Shown: positions 16,230-25,150, counted from the stretch's first letter. The stretch: 64,000 nucleotides of DNA from Mesorhizobium tianshanense (GCF_007830515.1 NZ_VLKT01000009.1:116008-180007); one strand, 5' to 3'. Notes: generated by a model not told the origin, from the sequence alone. Made by a program: numbers and translations.

Positions 16230-16239
16230 AATTGGTTAA
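16230..16239. promoter_or_regulatory. Candidate GntR operator 2 (repeat of AATTGGTTAA)
   Basis: This is the second exact copy of the decamer found at 16100-16109. It ends five bases before the ATG at 16244 and covers an alternative in-frame TTG start at 16232, so binding here would shut down the regulator's own expression. Confidence 0.45.
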
Positions 16240-16243
16240 ATTG

Positions 16244-16936
16244 ATGGACGATCCCGGCAATGGCGGCCACGCCGCCCTGGTTCAGCTTCAGGCCTATCTT
16301 GCCCAGATGGACCATTCTGGGGAAACGCGGCTGCCTGCCGAGCGGGAACTGTCCGAGAGCCTTGGCGTATCGCGCGGCGATCTGCGCAAGGCGCTGGCGG
16401 TGCTCGAGAAGGACGGCCGCATCTGGCGTCACGTCGGCAGGGGCACCTTCGTCGGCAGCGGACCCGTCGAGGAGACGATCGGCATTTCCGAAATCGCCGG
16501 GCGCACGAATCCGGCCGACGTGATGCGCGCGCGCCTCATCATCGAGCCCGAGATTGCGCGCGAAGCGGCGCTGCACGCGACGCTGTCCGACATCGCGGCG
16601 ATGCGGCAATCGCTGGTGCAGACGCGGGAAGCCGGCACATGGCGGCAATACGAGAATATCGACAATCTGCTCCACCGGCAGATTGCGCAGGCGAGCCGCA
16701 ACAATGTGCTGCTCGGCCTGTTCGATGTCCTGAACGCCGTGCGCCGGACCGTGGTCTGGGGACGTCTTCGTTCAGAAGGCGCCCGTCCCCCGGCAGACCA
16801 TCACAGCTTCGCCGACCATGAGCGGATCGTCGAAGCGATAGCCGAGCGCGACCTGGGAGGCGCGGCCGCGGCGATGCGCCTGCATCTCCAGCAGGTCGAG
16901 CGGCGCTTGATACCGGTTCGCGAAGCGGCCGAATAG
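16244..16936 (+). CDS. GntR-family regulator, FadR/FCD subgroup
   Basis: A 230-residue repressor. The N-terminal winged helix includes RLPAERELSESLGVSRGDLRKALAVLE and the wing GRIWRHVGRGTFV. The C-terminal FCD helical domain holds the metal and ligand histidines in NLLHRQIAQAS and HHSFADHERIVEAI, plus the terminal RLHLQQVERRL. FCD regulators commonly sense carboxylates. It diverges from the importer/acyl-CoA synthetase operon and is the obvious local regulator. The ATG at 16244 is preferred; an in-frame TTG at 16232 falls in a repeat shared with the opposite promoter, and neither has an ideal ribosome site. Confidence 0.85.
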   Translation: MDDPGNGGHAALVQLQAYLAQMDHSGETRLPAERELSESLGVSRGDLRKALAVLEKDGRIWRHVGRGTFVGSGPVEETIGISEIAGRTNPADVMRARLIIEPEIAREAALHATLSDIAAMRQSLVQTREAGTWRQYENIDNLLHRQIAQASRNNVLLGLFDVLNAVRRTVVWGRLRSEGARPPADHHSFADHERIVEAIAERDLGGAAAAMRLHLQQVERRLIPVREAAE

Positions 16937-16954
16937 CTTGGATTGGCACGTAAC

Positions 16955-16987
16955 AGTGCCGCGTGTCCTTCTTAGACGCGCGGCGCT
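16955..16987. terminator. Weak bidirectional hairpin between convergent genes
   Basis: Arms AGTGCCGCG (16955-16963) and CGCGGCGCT (16979-16987) pair over nine bases with one G-T. The hairpin lies in the 66-base gap between the GntR stop and the aldehyde dehydrogenase stop. No T-run follows on either strand, so intrinsic termination is doubtful. Confidence 0.3.
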
Positions 16988-17002
16988 GTCCGCGGTAATA
17001 CG

Positions 17003-18430
17003 CTAGGCGCCGTAGCCGATGATGCCCTTGATCTCGAGGAAATCATGGATCGCCCAGTCGGCATACTCGCGGCCGTTGCCCGATTGCTTGTAGCCGCCGA
17101 ACGGCGCGAACGTGTCCCACTCCGGATAGTTGATCGAAACCTGCCCGGCGCGCAAACGCCCTGACACAGTACGAGCGTGCTCGATATCCTTCGACTGCAC
17201 ATAGGCGGCTAGACCATAGACGGTGTCGTTGGCGATCTTCACGGCATCGTCGTCATCGTTATAGGAGATGACCGAAAGCACCGGCCCGAAGATCTCCTCC
17301 TTTTCGATGGTCATGCCGGGCGTGACGTGACCGAAGACGGTTGGCCGTACGTAGTAGCCGCGATTGAGATGTTCCGGCCGACCGGGTCCACCGGTGACCA
17401 GCGTCGCACCCTCGGAGATGCCGGCCTCGATCAACCGCTGGATCTTGTCGAACTGGATGTTGCTGACCACCGGCCCGAGCTTGGTCTCTTCCGAGCGCGG
17501 ATCGCCGACCTTGTGCGCCTCGGCCGCCTTCTTGGCGATCGTCAGCGCCTCGTCGTGGCGGGCGGCCGGCACCAGCATGCGCGTCGGCGCGTCGCAGGAC
17601 TGGCCGCTGTTGCCGAAACAGGCATTGACGCCCTGGCGCACGGCTTCCTCGAAGTCGGCGTCGGGCAGCACGATATTGGCCGACTTGCCGCCGAGTTCCT
17701 GCGCCACGCGCTTGACCGTCTCGGCAGCCGTCTTGGCGACGATGATGCCGGCCCGGGTCGAACCGGTGAACGAGACCATGTCGACATCGGGATGGCCGGC
17801 CATGACCTGTCCGACATCCGGGCCGGTGCCGTTGACCATGTTGTAGACCCCCTTCGGCGTGCCGGCCGCTTCCATCACTTCCGAAAAGACGATGCCGCTG
17901 ATCGGCGCGATCTCGGAGGGCTTCAGCACGACCGTGCAGCCGGCGGCGATCGCCGGCGCCACCTTGCAGACGATCTGGTTGAGCGGCCAATTCCACGGCG
18001 TGATCAGCGCGCAGACGCCGATCGGCTCCTTGACCACCATGGTGGTGCCGCGCTTCTCGCCGAATTCGTAATCCTCCAGCGCCTTGATGGTGGATTCCAT
18101 ATGCGCCCTGCCCGCCCAGGCCTGCGCCTCGCGGGCCCAGGTGATCGGCGCGCCCATCTCCTGGCTGACGGCCTGCGCAATGTCCTCGTAGCGCTCGTTG
18201 TAAACCTCGAGGATGCGCTTCAGCAGCTTCAGGCGCTCGGCCTTGCTGGTCTGCGAAAAGGCCGGAAAGGCCGCCTTGGCCGCCGCCACGGCGCGATTGA
18301 CATCGGCCTTCGAGCCAACGGAGATCTTCGTATAGGCCTCTTCGGTGGATGGGTCGATCACGTCCAGCGTTGCCGTCGCTACGGGCGCGACCCATTTTCC
18401 GTCGATGAAGAAGTTCAGATGATTGCTCAT
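17003..18430 (-). CDS. NAD(P)-dependent aldehyde dehydrogenase
   Basis: A 475-residue ALDH-superfamily enzyme oxidising an aldehyde to an acid. Key residues are N147 in TPWNWPLNQI, the GSTRAG loop, E245 in VAQELGGKSANI and catalytic C279 in GNSGQSCDAPTRM, followed by EEIFGPVLSVISY. The start at 18430 has GGAG upstream; a longer in-frame opening to 18568 runs back over the ABC-ATPase remnant and lacks family similarity. It lies beside, and divergent from, an XylX-like FAH gene and an SDR. An oxidative sugar pathway ending in a semialdehyde is therefore a reasonable inference, although the sequence is a generic ALDH. Confidence 0.9.
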   Translation of the reverse strand: MSNHLNFFIDGKWVAPVATATLDVIDPSTEEAYTKISVGSKADVNRAVAAAKAAFPAFSQTSKAERLKLLKRILEVYNERYEDIAQAVSQEMGAPITWAREAQAWAGRAHMESTIKALEDYEFGEKRGTTMVVKEPIGVCALITPWNWPLNQIVCKVAPAIAAGCTVVLKPSEIAPISGIVFSEVMEAAGTPKGVYNMVNGTGPDVGQVMAGHPDVDMVSFTGSTRAGIIVAKTAAETVKRVAQELGGKSANIVLPDADFEEAVRQGVNACFGNSGQSCDAPTRMLVPAARHDEALTIAKKAAEAHKVGDPRSEETKLGPVVSNIQFDKIQRLIEAGISEGATLVTGGPGRPEHLNRGYYVRPTVFGHVTPGMTIEKEEIFGPVLSVISYNDDDDAVKIANDTVYGLAAYVQSKDIEHARTVSGRLRAGQVSINYPEWDTFAPFGGYKQSGNGREYADWAIHDFLEIKGIIGYGA

Positions 18431-18470
18431 GGGTAGCGCTCCGGGTTTTCTGGGAAAGATGAGGGTCGGA

Positions 18471-18740
18471 TTAGCTGGGCAGCATAGGGCAGTTAGCGCC
18501 ACGGCGCAGGCTGATATGCGCCTCGTCGCCGACGCTGAATTGAAAACCTTCAGCCCGGCGCGGTGCATCGATCACCACCGGTATCCCCTGCCCCAACTCG
18601 GCGTGCAGGCGCAAGGTGCGGCCGTGAAAGACGATGCTGCTCACCCGCACCGGCGCGGTGCCGGTCGCAGCTTCGGTCGTCGCCAAAAGATGGGCGTCCG
18701 ACGATGCGAAATGCAGCGGATGGGCTCGACCGCGAGGAAC
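18471..18740 (-). pseudogene. Remnant of ABC-transporter ATPase C-terminus (TOBE-like domain)
   Basis: The minus-strand frame ending at 18471 reads about 90 residues with the pattern of the C-terminal TOBE domain of MalK/PotA-type ATPases: GTAPVRVSSIVFHGRTLRLH, then a basic strand region and FSVGDEAHISLRRG before the stop. No Walker motifs or start codon with a ribosome site precede it, and the 5' end merges into the region just before the divergent FAH gene at 18863. It looks like the tail of a deleted transporter gene, left directly upstream of the aldehyde dehydrogenase. Domain assignment is by pattern only. Confidence 0.5.
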
Positions 18741-18862
18741 GGGATAGACCTTTGGCAGGAATTTGTTGAAAGTGCCGCCGCCGCCGGCCAGGCTTTTGAC
18801 GAGCCATGGGTCCGGCGGCGACGACCGTCGCAGCAGAACAAGACAGCAGAGGACCGCAAGCC

Positions 18863-20020
18863 ATGACGAACACCACTCTCCTGCCCGACGAGGGCCTCTT
18901 CATCGGCCGCGCCAGGACAAGCGATGTGCTCCATCCGCAGGTGGTCACGGTGCGCGGCGGAACGGTGTTCGACATCACGTCGAGCATGGCACCAACGGTG
19001 CGCGACATCTGCGAGATGCCGGACCCGGCAGGCTACGTCCACGCGGCCGGGGGCGAACCGATCGGATCGCTTGACGCGATCGCCGCCAACAGTCTCCAGG
19101 CCGCGCGCGATCCGCAAAAACCATACCTGCTTTCTCCGGTCGACCTGCAGGCGGTCAAGGCGTCGGGCGTCACCTTCGTCGTCAGCCTGCTCGAACGGGT
19201 CATCGAGGAGCAGGCGCGCGGCTCGGCGGAGAAGGCGGACGCCATTCGCGCCGACATTGCCGGGCTGATCGGCCATGATCTGTCAAAACTCAGACCCGGC
19301 TCGCCGGAGGCGATGGAGATCAAGGCGAAGCTCATCCAGCGCGGCGCCTGGTCGCAATATCTGGAAGTGGGCATCGGCCCCGACGCCGAGATCTTCACCA
19401 AATGCCAACCGCTGGCATCTGTCGGGTTCGGCGCCGATGTCGGCTTGCATCCGGTTTCAACCTGGAACAACCCGGAGCCGGAGATCGCCATGATCGCCGC
19501 CAGCAGCGGCAGGATCGTCGGCGCGACGCTCGGCAACGACGTCAATCTGCGCGACGTCGAAGGGCGTTCGGCGCTGTTGCTCGGCAAGGCCAAGGACAAC
19601 AACGCCTCGGCGGCGCTCGGCCCGTTCATCCGACTGTTCGATGCAACATTTTCCATCGATGACGTGAAGCAGGCCACCGTGCGCCTGAAGGTCGAGGGCG
19701 AGGACGGTTTCTCGCTGGAGGGCGCCAGCTCGATGGCCGAGATCAGCCGCTCGCCGGAAGAGCTGATCGCCGCCGCCATGGGGCCGCATCACCAGTACCC
19801 GGACGGGCTGGCGCTCTATCTCGGCACCATGTTCGTGCCGTCGAAGGATCGCGGCGAAAAGGGCAAGGGTTTTGCGCACAAGGTCGGCGACATCGTCACC
19901 ATCTCGTCGGAGAAGTTCGGCGCCCTGGTCAACCGGGTGCGGCTGTCGCCCGACTGTCCCCATTGGACCTACGGCGCCAGCCATCTGATGCGCGACCTCG
20001 CCGGGGCCGACCTCATCTAG
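18863..20020 (+). CDS. FAH-family sugar-acid enzyme (XylX-like 2-keto-3-deoxy-pentonate dehydratase)
   Basis: A 385-residue protein with the FAH fold in its C-terminal half: TLGNDVNLRDVEGRSALLLG, GKAKDNNASAALGPFIRLFD, and late GDIVTISSEKFGALVNRV. The long N-terminal region (LLPDEGLFIGRARTSD) matches the Caulobacter XylX type, which dehydrates 2-keto-3-deoxy-D-xylonate to alpha-ketoglutarate semialdehyde, more than the short acylpyruvases. AGAGGA precedes the ATG at 18863. It is followed by an SDR and a sugar importer and diverges from an aldehyde dehydrogenase, a combination resembling a Weimberg-type pentose pathway. A diketo-sugar-acid hydrolase is the alternative. Confidence 0.8.
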   Translation: MTNTTLLPDEGLFIGRARTSDVLHPQVVTVRGGTVFDITSSMAPTVRDICEMPDPAGYVHAAGGEPIGSLDAIAANSLQAARDPQKPYLLSPVDLQAVKASGVTFVVSLLERVIEEQARGSAEKADAIRADIAGLIGHDLSKLRPGSPEAMEIKAKLIQRGAWSQYLEVGIGPDAEIFTKCQPLASVGFGADVGLHPVSTWNNPEPEIAMIAASSGRIVGATLGNDVNLRDVEGRSALLLGKAKDNNASAALGPFIRLFDATFSIDDVKQATVRLKVEGEDGFSLEGASSMAEISRSPEELIAAAMGPHHQYPDGLALYLGTMFVPSKDRGEKGKGFAHKVGDIVTISSEKFGALVNRVRLSPDCPHWTYGASHLMRDLAGADLI

Positions 20021-20099
20021 TCCCCCAGCCTAACATCCGATAGGTTTCTAGAATTCCCTGATTGGAAATTACCTGCTCGTCGGCATTCGGGAGAGTCCA

Positions 20100-20894
20100 T
20101 TGATCGTCGCTCTTGAGGGCAAGACCCTTGTCGTTACCGGCGGAACGCAAGGGCTTGGCGAGACCATCGCCCGGCTGGCCTCAGCCGGCGGCAGCGAAGG
20201 GATCGCCATTGCCGGCCGCAATGCCGAGCGTGGCGGACGCATCGCCGACGAGCTTTCACGACCAGGCCGGCCCGTCGTCTTCATCCAGGCCGACCTTGCA
20301 GATCCGGCCGCGCCTGCAGTCGTCATGGCGGAAGCGATCAAAAGACTCGGCCGCATCGATTGTCTGGTGAACGCCGCCGCCCTCACCGACCGGGCCTCGC
20401 TGGAAACTGGCACAATCGACGACTGGGACAGGTTGTTTTCCGTCAATGCGCGCGCACCGTTCTTCCTCATGCAGGCGGCCGTAGCCGACATGAAGACACG
20501 GCGGGCGGCGGGCGCCATCGTCAACATCCTGTCGGTGAATGCGCATTGCGGTGCGCCGGACCTTGCCATCTATTCCGCCACCAAGGGCGCACTTTCGACC
20601 CTGACCAGAAACATTGCCAACGCGCATCTTTCCGATCGCATCCGCGTCAACGGCATCAACATGGGCTGGGTAGCGACGCCGGCCGAACAAGAGATGCAGG
20701 CGCGCACGCTGGGCAAGGGCGAACACTGGGCAAAGATCGCCGCCGCCGACCTGCCGCTTGGTCGATTGCTGACCATGGACGAAGTCGCCCAGCTAACGCT
20801 GTTCCTGCTCAGCGACGCCTCCGGGCTGATGACCGGAACGCTGATCGACCTAGAGCAATCCGTGCTCGGCGCGCCGCCGCGCGGCATTGCATGA
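20100..20894 (+). CDS. Short-chain dehydrogenase/reductase
   Basis: A 264-residue classical SDR. The cofactor loop is VVTGGTQGLGETIARLA near residues 9-25, the structural NAAALTDRAS near 88, and the catalytic triad is Ser in VNILSVNAH followed by YSATKGAL (Tyr-x3-Lys). The start codon is TTG at 20100, supported by GGGAGAG six bases upstream; no ATG fits. It lies between the XylX-like gene and the sugar importer. Oxidation of an imported aldose or polyol is likely, and the substrate is unresolved. Confidence 0.87.
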   Translation: MIVALEGKTLVVTGGTQGLGETIARLASAGGSEGIAIAGRNAERGGRIADELSRPGRPVVFIQADLADPAAPAVVMAEAIKRLGRIDCLVNAAALTDRASLETGTIDDWDRLFSVNARAPFFLMQAAVADMKTRRAAGAIVNILSVNAHCGAPDLAIYSATKGALSTLTRNIANAHLSDRIRVNGINMGWVATPAEQEMQARTLGKGEHWAKIAAADLPLGRLLTMDEVAQLTLFLLSDASGLMTGTLIDLEQSVLGAPPRGIA

Positions 20895-21130
20895 TGGTCA
20901 CAAGGCCGATCGTCAGCCTGCCCGGAAATATCACCCAAACTGATGCAATCTGATGGGACCGCTGATGGCGCCTCGGGTTGCGCCAACTACCACTGGCAAA
21001 TGGAGGCTTGCCTTACGTCGAAAAAGCGGATGCTCTGGTCCGTCCAGATCGGCGCTGGCAAGAAATACGATCGGGTTTGCCGTGATCGTCGTCGGAGGTG
21101 GAGGAGTTTTTTCAAATGGGAGGAAATCAA
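20895..21130. other. Gene-free 236-base leader of the sugar importer
   Basis: No credible coding frame is seen. A small hairpin (GGCGC, eight bases, GCGCC) lies near 20978-20995 and a strong GGGAGGA ribosome site closes the region. It probably holds the importer promoter, but no convincing -35/-10 pair or LacI-type palindrome could be chosen by eye. Confidence 0.4.
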
Positions 21131-22063
21131 ATGCTGACAAGGCTACGACTATTTGTATTCGGCCTGATCGTGGCGCTGGCCATTCCGGCGGCAGCGCAGG
21201 CCAAGACCTTCTACTGGATTTCGCATGGCGGTCCGGCCGATCCGGTCTGGACCTACTTCCTCGCCGGCGCCAAGCAGTGGGCGGCGGACACCGGCAACAC
21301 CGTCAACACCTCGTTCCACAATGGCGACGTGGCGTCCCAGCAGGAAGCTGTCCGCGCGGCCATCGCCGCAAAGGCCGACGGCATTACCACCACCAGCCCC
21401 GACCCGGGCAGCCTTATCGAGATCGTCAAGGAGGCACGGGCGGCAAACATCCCGATCATCAACTTCAACACGCCCGACCCGAAGGCGGACTTCAACGCCT
21501 ATGTCGGCGGCGACAACGTCACCTTCGGCAAGAACTGGGCGCAGTATCTGGTCGACAAGGGCCTGGTGAAGAAAGGTGATTTCGTCTGGATGCCGGTCGA
21601 AATCCCCGGCGCCACCTATGGCGTCCAGGAAGAAGAGGGCATCAAGAGCGTGTTCGAGCCGCTCGGCATCACCTATGAAATCACCGAAGCCACGCTCGAC
21701 CAGGCCGAAGCAATCAACCGCATGGTCGACTACCTCACCGCCAACAGGGCCAAGGTCAAGGCGATCATCGGCCTTGGCGATCTGGTGACCGGCTCGATCA
21801 AGCGGGTGTTCGATCAGGCCGGCATTCAGCCAGGCGAAATTCCGGTCGTCGGCTGGGGCAACTCGCTCGACACCACCCAGGAGGTGCTGACCGGCTACGT
21901 CAATGCCGGGCAATGGCAGGATCCGCAGGCGACCAGCTATGTAGCGCTCTCGCTCGCCAATATGGCCGCCAGCGGCATTCCGCCCGGCTTCGACGTGATC
22001 ACCGGCGCGCTCTACGAAAAGGACACCGCGCAGGTCTACGACGACATCTTGTCCGGCAAATAA
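21131..22063 (+). CDS. Sugar ABC transporter substrate-binding protein (Peripla_BP_4 type)
   Basis: A 310-residue periplasmic protein with a Sec signal peptide (MLTRLRLFVFGLIVALAIPA, cleavage after AQA). The mature fold is the ribose/xylose-binding type: TFYWISHGGPADPVWTYFL, AAKADGITTTSPDPGSL, IPIINFNTPDPKADF with YVGGDNVTFG, and the hinge GWGNSLDTTQEVLTGYV. Start 21131 has GGGAGGA upstream. It leads the importer genes (permease 22188, ATPase 23178). An intercistronic hairpin after its stop is typical for highly expressed binding proteins. The ligand is a sugar by family; its identity is not shown. Confidence 0.9.
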   Translation: MLTRLRLFVFGLIVALAIPAAAQAKTFYWISHGGPADPVWTYFLAGAKQWAADTGNTVNTSFHNGDVASQQEAVRAAIAAKADGITTTSPDPGSLIEIVKEARAANIPIINFNTPDPKADFNAYVGGDNVTFGKNWAQYLVDKGLVKKGDFVWMPVEIPGATYGVQEEEGIKSVFEPLGITYEITEATLDQAEAINRMVDYLTANRAKVKAIIGLGDLVTGSIKRVFDQAGIQPGEIPVVGWGNSLDTTQEVLTGYVNAGQWQDPQATSYVALSLANMAASGIPPGFDVITGALYEKDTAQVYDDILSGK

Positions 22064-22073
22064 AACCGCGATC

Positions 22074-22110
22074 GGGATGATTGCGGCGGCGCTGCCGCAG
22101 CGATCATCCC
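22074..22110 (+). other. Intercistronic hairpin after binding-protein gene
   Basis: GGGATGAT at 22074-22081 pairs with ATCATCCC at 22103-22110, with a further GC-rich inner stem (GCGGC with GCCGC). It lies 11 bases past the binding-protein stop and before the permease. Without a T-run it is more likely an mRNA-stabilising or partial-termination element that raises binding protein over permease. Confidence 0.55.
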
Positions 22111-22187
22111 CATCATCCCGCCGAGCCTCGAATCCCGCTTGATGCGGCCCTGGGTTCTGGCCAGTTCCATCCTATCGCGGGGTCAAC

Positions 22188-23174
22188 GTGGAAAATCGCT
22201 CCATCATCCAACGCTCGATCGCGAGGCCGGAATTCGGGCCTTTCGTGTTGCTTGTCGCCGAGCTCGCCGTGTTCTGGGGATTAAACCACGACTTCCTGTC
22301 GCCGCAGAACATCAGCAACATACTTGCCTTCACGGTCGAGCTCGGCCTGATTGCGCTGGCGATGACGCTGTTGATGACATCGGGCGAATTCGACCTCTCG
22401 GTCGGATCGCTGTTCGGCTTCTCGCCGGTCTTGATGTGGACGCTCTTCAACAGCGGCCTCACCTCGCTGGAAGCCGGCTTCGTCCTGGCCTTGCTGGTTG
22501 CCGCCTTCATCGGGCTGGTCAATGGCTGGTTCGTGACGCGGCTCAAGATCCCGTCCTTCCTGGTGACGCTCGGCATGCTGCTGGTGGTGCGCGGCACCGC
22601 TCTGTTCGTCACCAACGGATTTCCGCAGCGGACCTGGAGCGCCGAAGGCAGCTGGCTCGCCGAGGCGCTGGTCGGCGATTTCTTCATCGGGCCGTTCCGC
22701 ATCTACATGTCGCTGTTCTGGTTCATCGCCGCCGCAATCGCACTCGGCTACGTGCTGACGCAAAGCCGGACCGGCAACTGGATCCAGGCGGCCGGCGGCA
22801 ACCCCAGCGCGGCAAGGGCGCGCGGCGTCAACGTCAGCGGCGTCAAGATCGGCCTGTTCATCCTGTCGTCGGTTATGGCTTCGCTGGCCGGCATCATCAG
22901 TTCGCTGCGCACCTCGGCGGCCAACCCCAACAGCGGCACCGGCTACGAGCTCGAAGTCATCGCCATGGTGGTGATCGGCGGCACGGCGCTGACCGGCGGA
23001 CGCGGCACCATCATCGGAACCGTACTCGGCATCCTGATCCTGCGCGTGATGCGCAACGGAATCGTGCTGATCGGCGTGCCCGGGCTTGCCTACAACATCT
23101 TCATCGGCGCGATCATCCTCGGCATGATGGCGCTCCACTCCTGGCTTGAACGCCGGCATCAGACGGGGACTTGA
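22188..23174 (+). CDS. Sugar ABC transporter permease (RbsC/FrcC type)
   Basis: A 328-residue permease of the branched-chain/ribose family with about nine or ten hydrophobic helices. The family signature spans MTLLMTSGEFDLSVGSLFG near residue 60 and GYELEVIAMVVIGGTALTGG near 250, close to the canonical DLSVG and GGTxLxGG patterns of RbsC. A GTG start at 22188 is used, with GGGG six bases upstream. Its stop is three bases before the ATPase gene start, so they are co-translated. Confidence 0.9.
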   Translation: MENRSIIQRSIARPEFGPFVLLVAELAVFWGLNHDFLSPQNISNILAFTVELGLIALAMTLLMTSGEFDLSVGSLFGFSPVLMWTLFNSGLTSLEAGFVLALLVAAFIGLVNGWFVTRLKIPSFLVTLGMLLVVRGTALFVTNGFPQRTWSAEGSWLAEALVGDFFIGPFRIYMSLFWFIAAAIALGYVLTQSRTGNWIQAAGGNPSAARARGVNVSGVKIGLFILSSVMASLAGIISSLRTSAANPNSGTGYELEVIAMVVIGGTALTGGRGTIIGTVLGILILRVMRNGIVLIGVPGLAYNIFIGAIILGMMALHSWLERRHQTGT

Positions 23175-23177
23175 ACC

Positions 23178-23972
23178 ATGGCTGAACCGCTTGTCCGCAT
23201 GAAGAACATCCGCAAGTCCTACGGGCGCGTGCAAGCGCTCGTGGACACCAATTTCCATGTCAACGAAAGGGAGATCGTCGGTCTTCTCGGCGACAATGGC
23301 GCCGGCAAATCGACGCTGATCAAGGTGTTGTCGGGCGCGGTTCCGCTGACCAGCGGCGACATCTTCATCCGCGGCAAGAAGGTGGACTTTCGCAGCACCA
23401 GCGACGCCATAGCCCACGGCATCGAGACGATCTACCAGGATTCGGCACTGGTCACGCAATTGTCGATCGCGCGCAACCTGTTCCTCGGACGCGAGCCGAT
23501 CAAGCCGCCGCGTTTCCTCAACCGGATGGACCAGGAGGCGATGAACGTCGTCGCCCGCGATCTGCTCAAACAGGTCGGCATCTCGAAGAACATCCCGCCG
23601 ACCACGCCGATCGGCTCACTCTCGGGCGGCGAGCGGCAGGCGGTGGCGATCGCGCGCGCCATGCATTTCGACAGCGACCTCATCATCCTCGATGAGCCGA
23701 CCAACAATCTCGGCGTCGCCGAGACGCAGGGCGTGCTGAGCTTCGTGCGCAGCGCCCGCGATTCGGGCCATTCCTGCATCTTCATCGCCCACAACATCCA
23801 CCACGTCTTCCAGGTGGTCGACCGCATCGTCGTCATGCGCCGCGGCAAGGTGGTTGCCGACGACATCGACCCGAAGAACACCAGCGTCGCCGAGGTCGAA
23901 CGGATCATCACCGGCATGTCCGACGAGGAGATCCACGAGGCCATCGTCCAGGGCAAGCAATCGCAGGGCTGA
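23178..23972 (+). CDS. Sugar ABC transporter ATP-binding protein (single-domain, FrcA type)
   Basis: A 264-residue ATPase with one nucleotide-binding domain: Walker A GDNGAGKSTLIKVL, Q-loop IETIYQDSALVTQ, signature LSGGERQAVAIARAM, Walker B LIILDEPTNNLG and H-loop IAHNIHHV. Unlike the 502-residue RbsA-type protein at 50453 it is not duplicated, matching the Frc (fructose/ribose/mannose) importer layout of Sinorhizobium. It would act as a homodimer. The LacI regulator follows 55 bases later. Confidence 0.92.
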   Translation: MAEPLVRMKNIRKSYGRVQALVDTNFHVNEREIVGLLGDNGAGKSTLIKVLSGAVPLTSGDIFIRGKKVDFRSTSDAIAHGIETIYQDSALVTQLSIARNLFLGREPIKPPRFLNRMDQEAMNVVARDLLKQVGISKNIPPTTPIGSLSGGERQAVAIARAMHFDSDLIILDEPTNNLGVAETQGVLSFVRSARDSGHSCIFIAHNIHHVFQVVDRIVVMRRGKVVADDIDPKNTSVAEVERIITGMSDEEIHEAIVQGKQSQG

Positions 23973-24027
23973 GCGGCGGGCGCAAGCCGGTTGGCCGCAT
24001 GTCTGGCACAGGATCGCATCCGCTCCT

Positions 24028-25062
24028 ATGACTGTGACAATGAAAGCCACCGTTGCGGACATCGCCAGAAGCTGCGGGCTGTCGACCGCGACGGTCGACC
24101 GGGTGCTGAACAACCGGCCGGGCGCAAGTGCGGCCAACCGGCAGCGCGTAATGGAGGCGGCCAAGCAGCTCGGCTATTTGCCGGTCGTGGATCAGGTCAC
24201 GCTGCCCTCGCGGCCGGCGCATCTCGAGTTCTTCCTGCCGATCGGCTCCAACGCCTTCATGATGGATCTGGCAAATCATATCGAGGATTATTCGGCGCGC
24301 CTGCCGCTCGTCGCCTCCTGCCGGATCCACAAGCTCGCCGGCATCTCGCCGAGCGCGTTGCAGGCGGCCGTCGAAAACCTCTCGCTCAAGGCAAACGGCG
24401 TCGGTGTCATCGCGGTCGACCACCCGAGAACGCGCAACATCCTGCGCGAGATCGTCGAGGCCGGCATCCGCCTGGTCACGCTGGTGTCGGATGTTCCGGG
24501 CGCGCCGCGATCGGCCTATGTCGGCATCGACAACCGCGTGGCCGGGCGCACCGCGGCCCTTTTGATGGGGCGTTTCCTGGGCGGGCTCCCAGGCCATCTG
24601 GCAATGGTCGTCGGCTCACGCTCCTATCGCGGGCACGAGGAACGCGAAATGGGCTTTCGTTCCGTGCTCAGCGAGGAGTTCCCCAACCTGACCGTCACCA
24701 GTGCCGTCGAGATCAACGACGAGCCTGATATCAGCTACACGGCAACGATGAAGGCGCTGCACAACGAGCCGGAGCTGCTCGGCATCTATTGCGTCGGCGC
24801 CGGACGCTCCGGCGTGGCGAAAGCGCTGCTGGAAGCCAAGCCGCAAAGGAAGCCGGTGTTCATCTGCCACGACCTGACAAGGGCGACGCGCGGCTATCTC
24901 GTCGACGACCTGCTCGATGTCGTCATCGACCAGAACGCGCGGCTGATCGCCGAGCAGTCGGTCATTCGCCTGCTTGGCTCGATCGCATCCTCGGCGCCCT
25001 ATTTGACGCGGAAATTCATCGAACCGCGCCTGATCTTCAAGGAAAACGTCCCGGTGCAGTGA
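24028..25062 (+). CDS. LacI-family transcriptional regulator
   Basis: A 344-residue repressor. The N-terminal helix-turn-helix and hinge are ATVADIARSCGLSTATVDRV and the following LNNRPGASAANRQRVMEAA. The C-terminal periplasmic-binding-like domain senses the inducer (AYVGIDNRVAGRTAALLMG, IYCVGAGRSGVAKALLE). It is the last gene of the sugar importer operon and so the probable local sugar sensor. An alternative ATG four codons later (24040) would also retain the whole DNA-binding domain; neither has a strong ribosome site. Confidence 0.88.
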   Translation: MTVTMKATVADIARSCGLSTATVDRVLNNRPGASAANRQRVMEAAKQLGYLPVVDQVTLPSRPAHLEFFLPIGSNAFMMDLANHIEDYSARLPLVASCRIHKLAGISPSALQAAVENLSLKANGVGVIAVDHPRTRNILREIVEAGIRLVTLVSDVPGAPRSAYVGIDNRVAGRTAALLMGRFLGGLPGHLAMVVGSRSYRGHEEREMGFRSVLSEEFPNLTVTSAVEINDEPDISYTATMKALHNEPELLGIYCVGAGRSGVAKALLEAKPQRKPVFICHDLTRATRGYLVDDLLDVVIDQNARLIAEQSVIRLLGSIASSAPYLTRKFIEPRLIFKENVPVQ

Positions 25063-25150
25063 CGGCGCGCAAGGGCGACGTTCAATCTGCCCCATAGTTA
25101 AGATTCGGTTGATGCCGCAAATCTGCACATCTGCTATGCATCTTTCGCAG

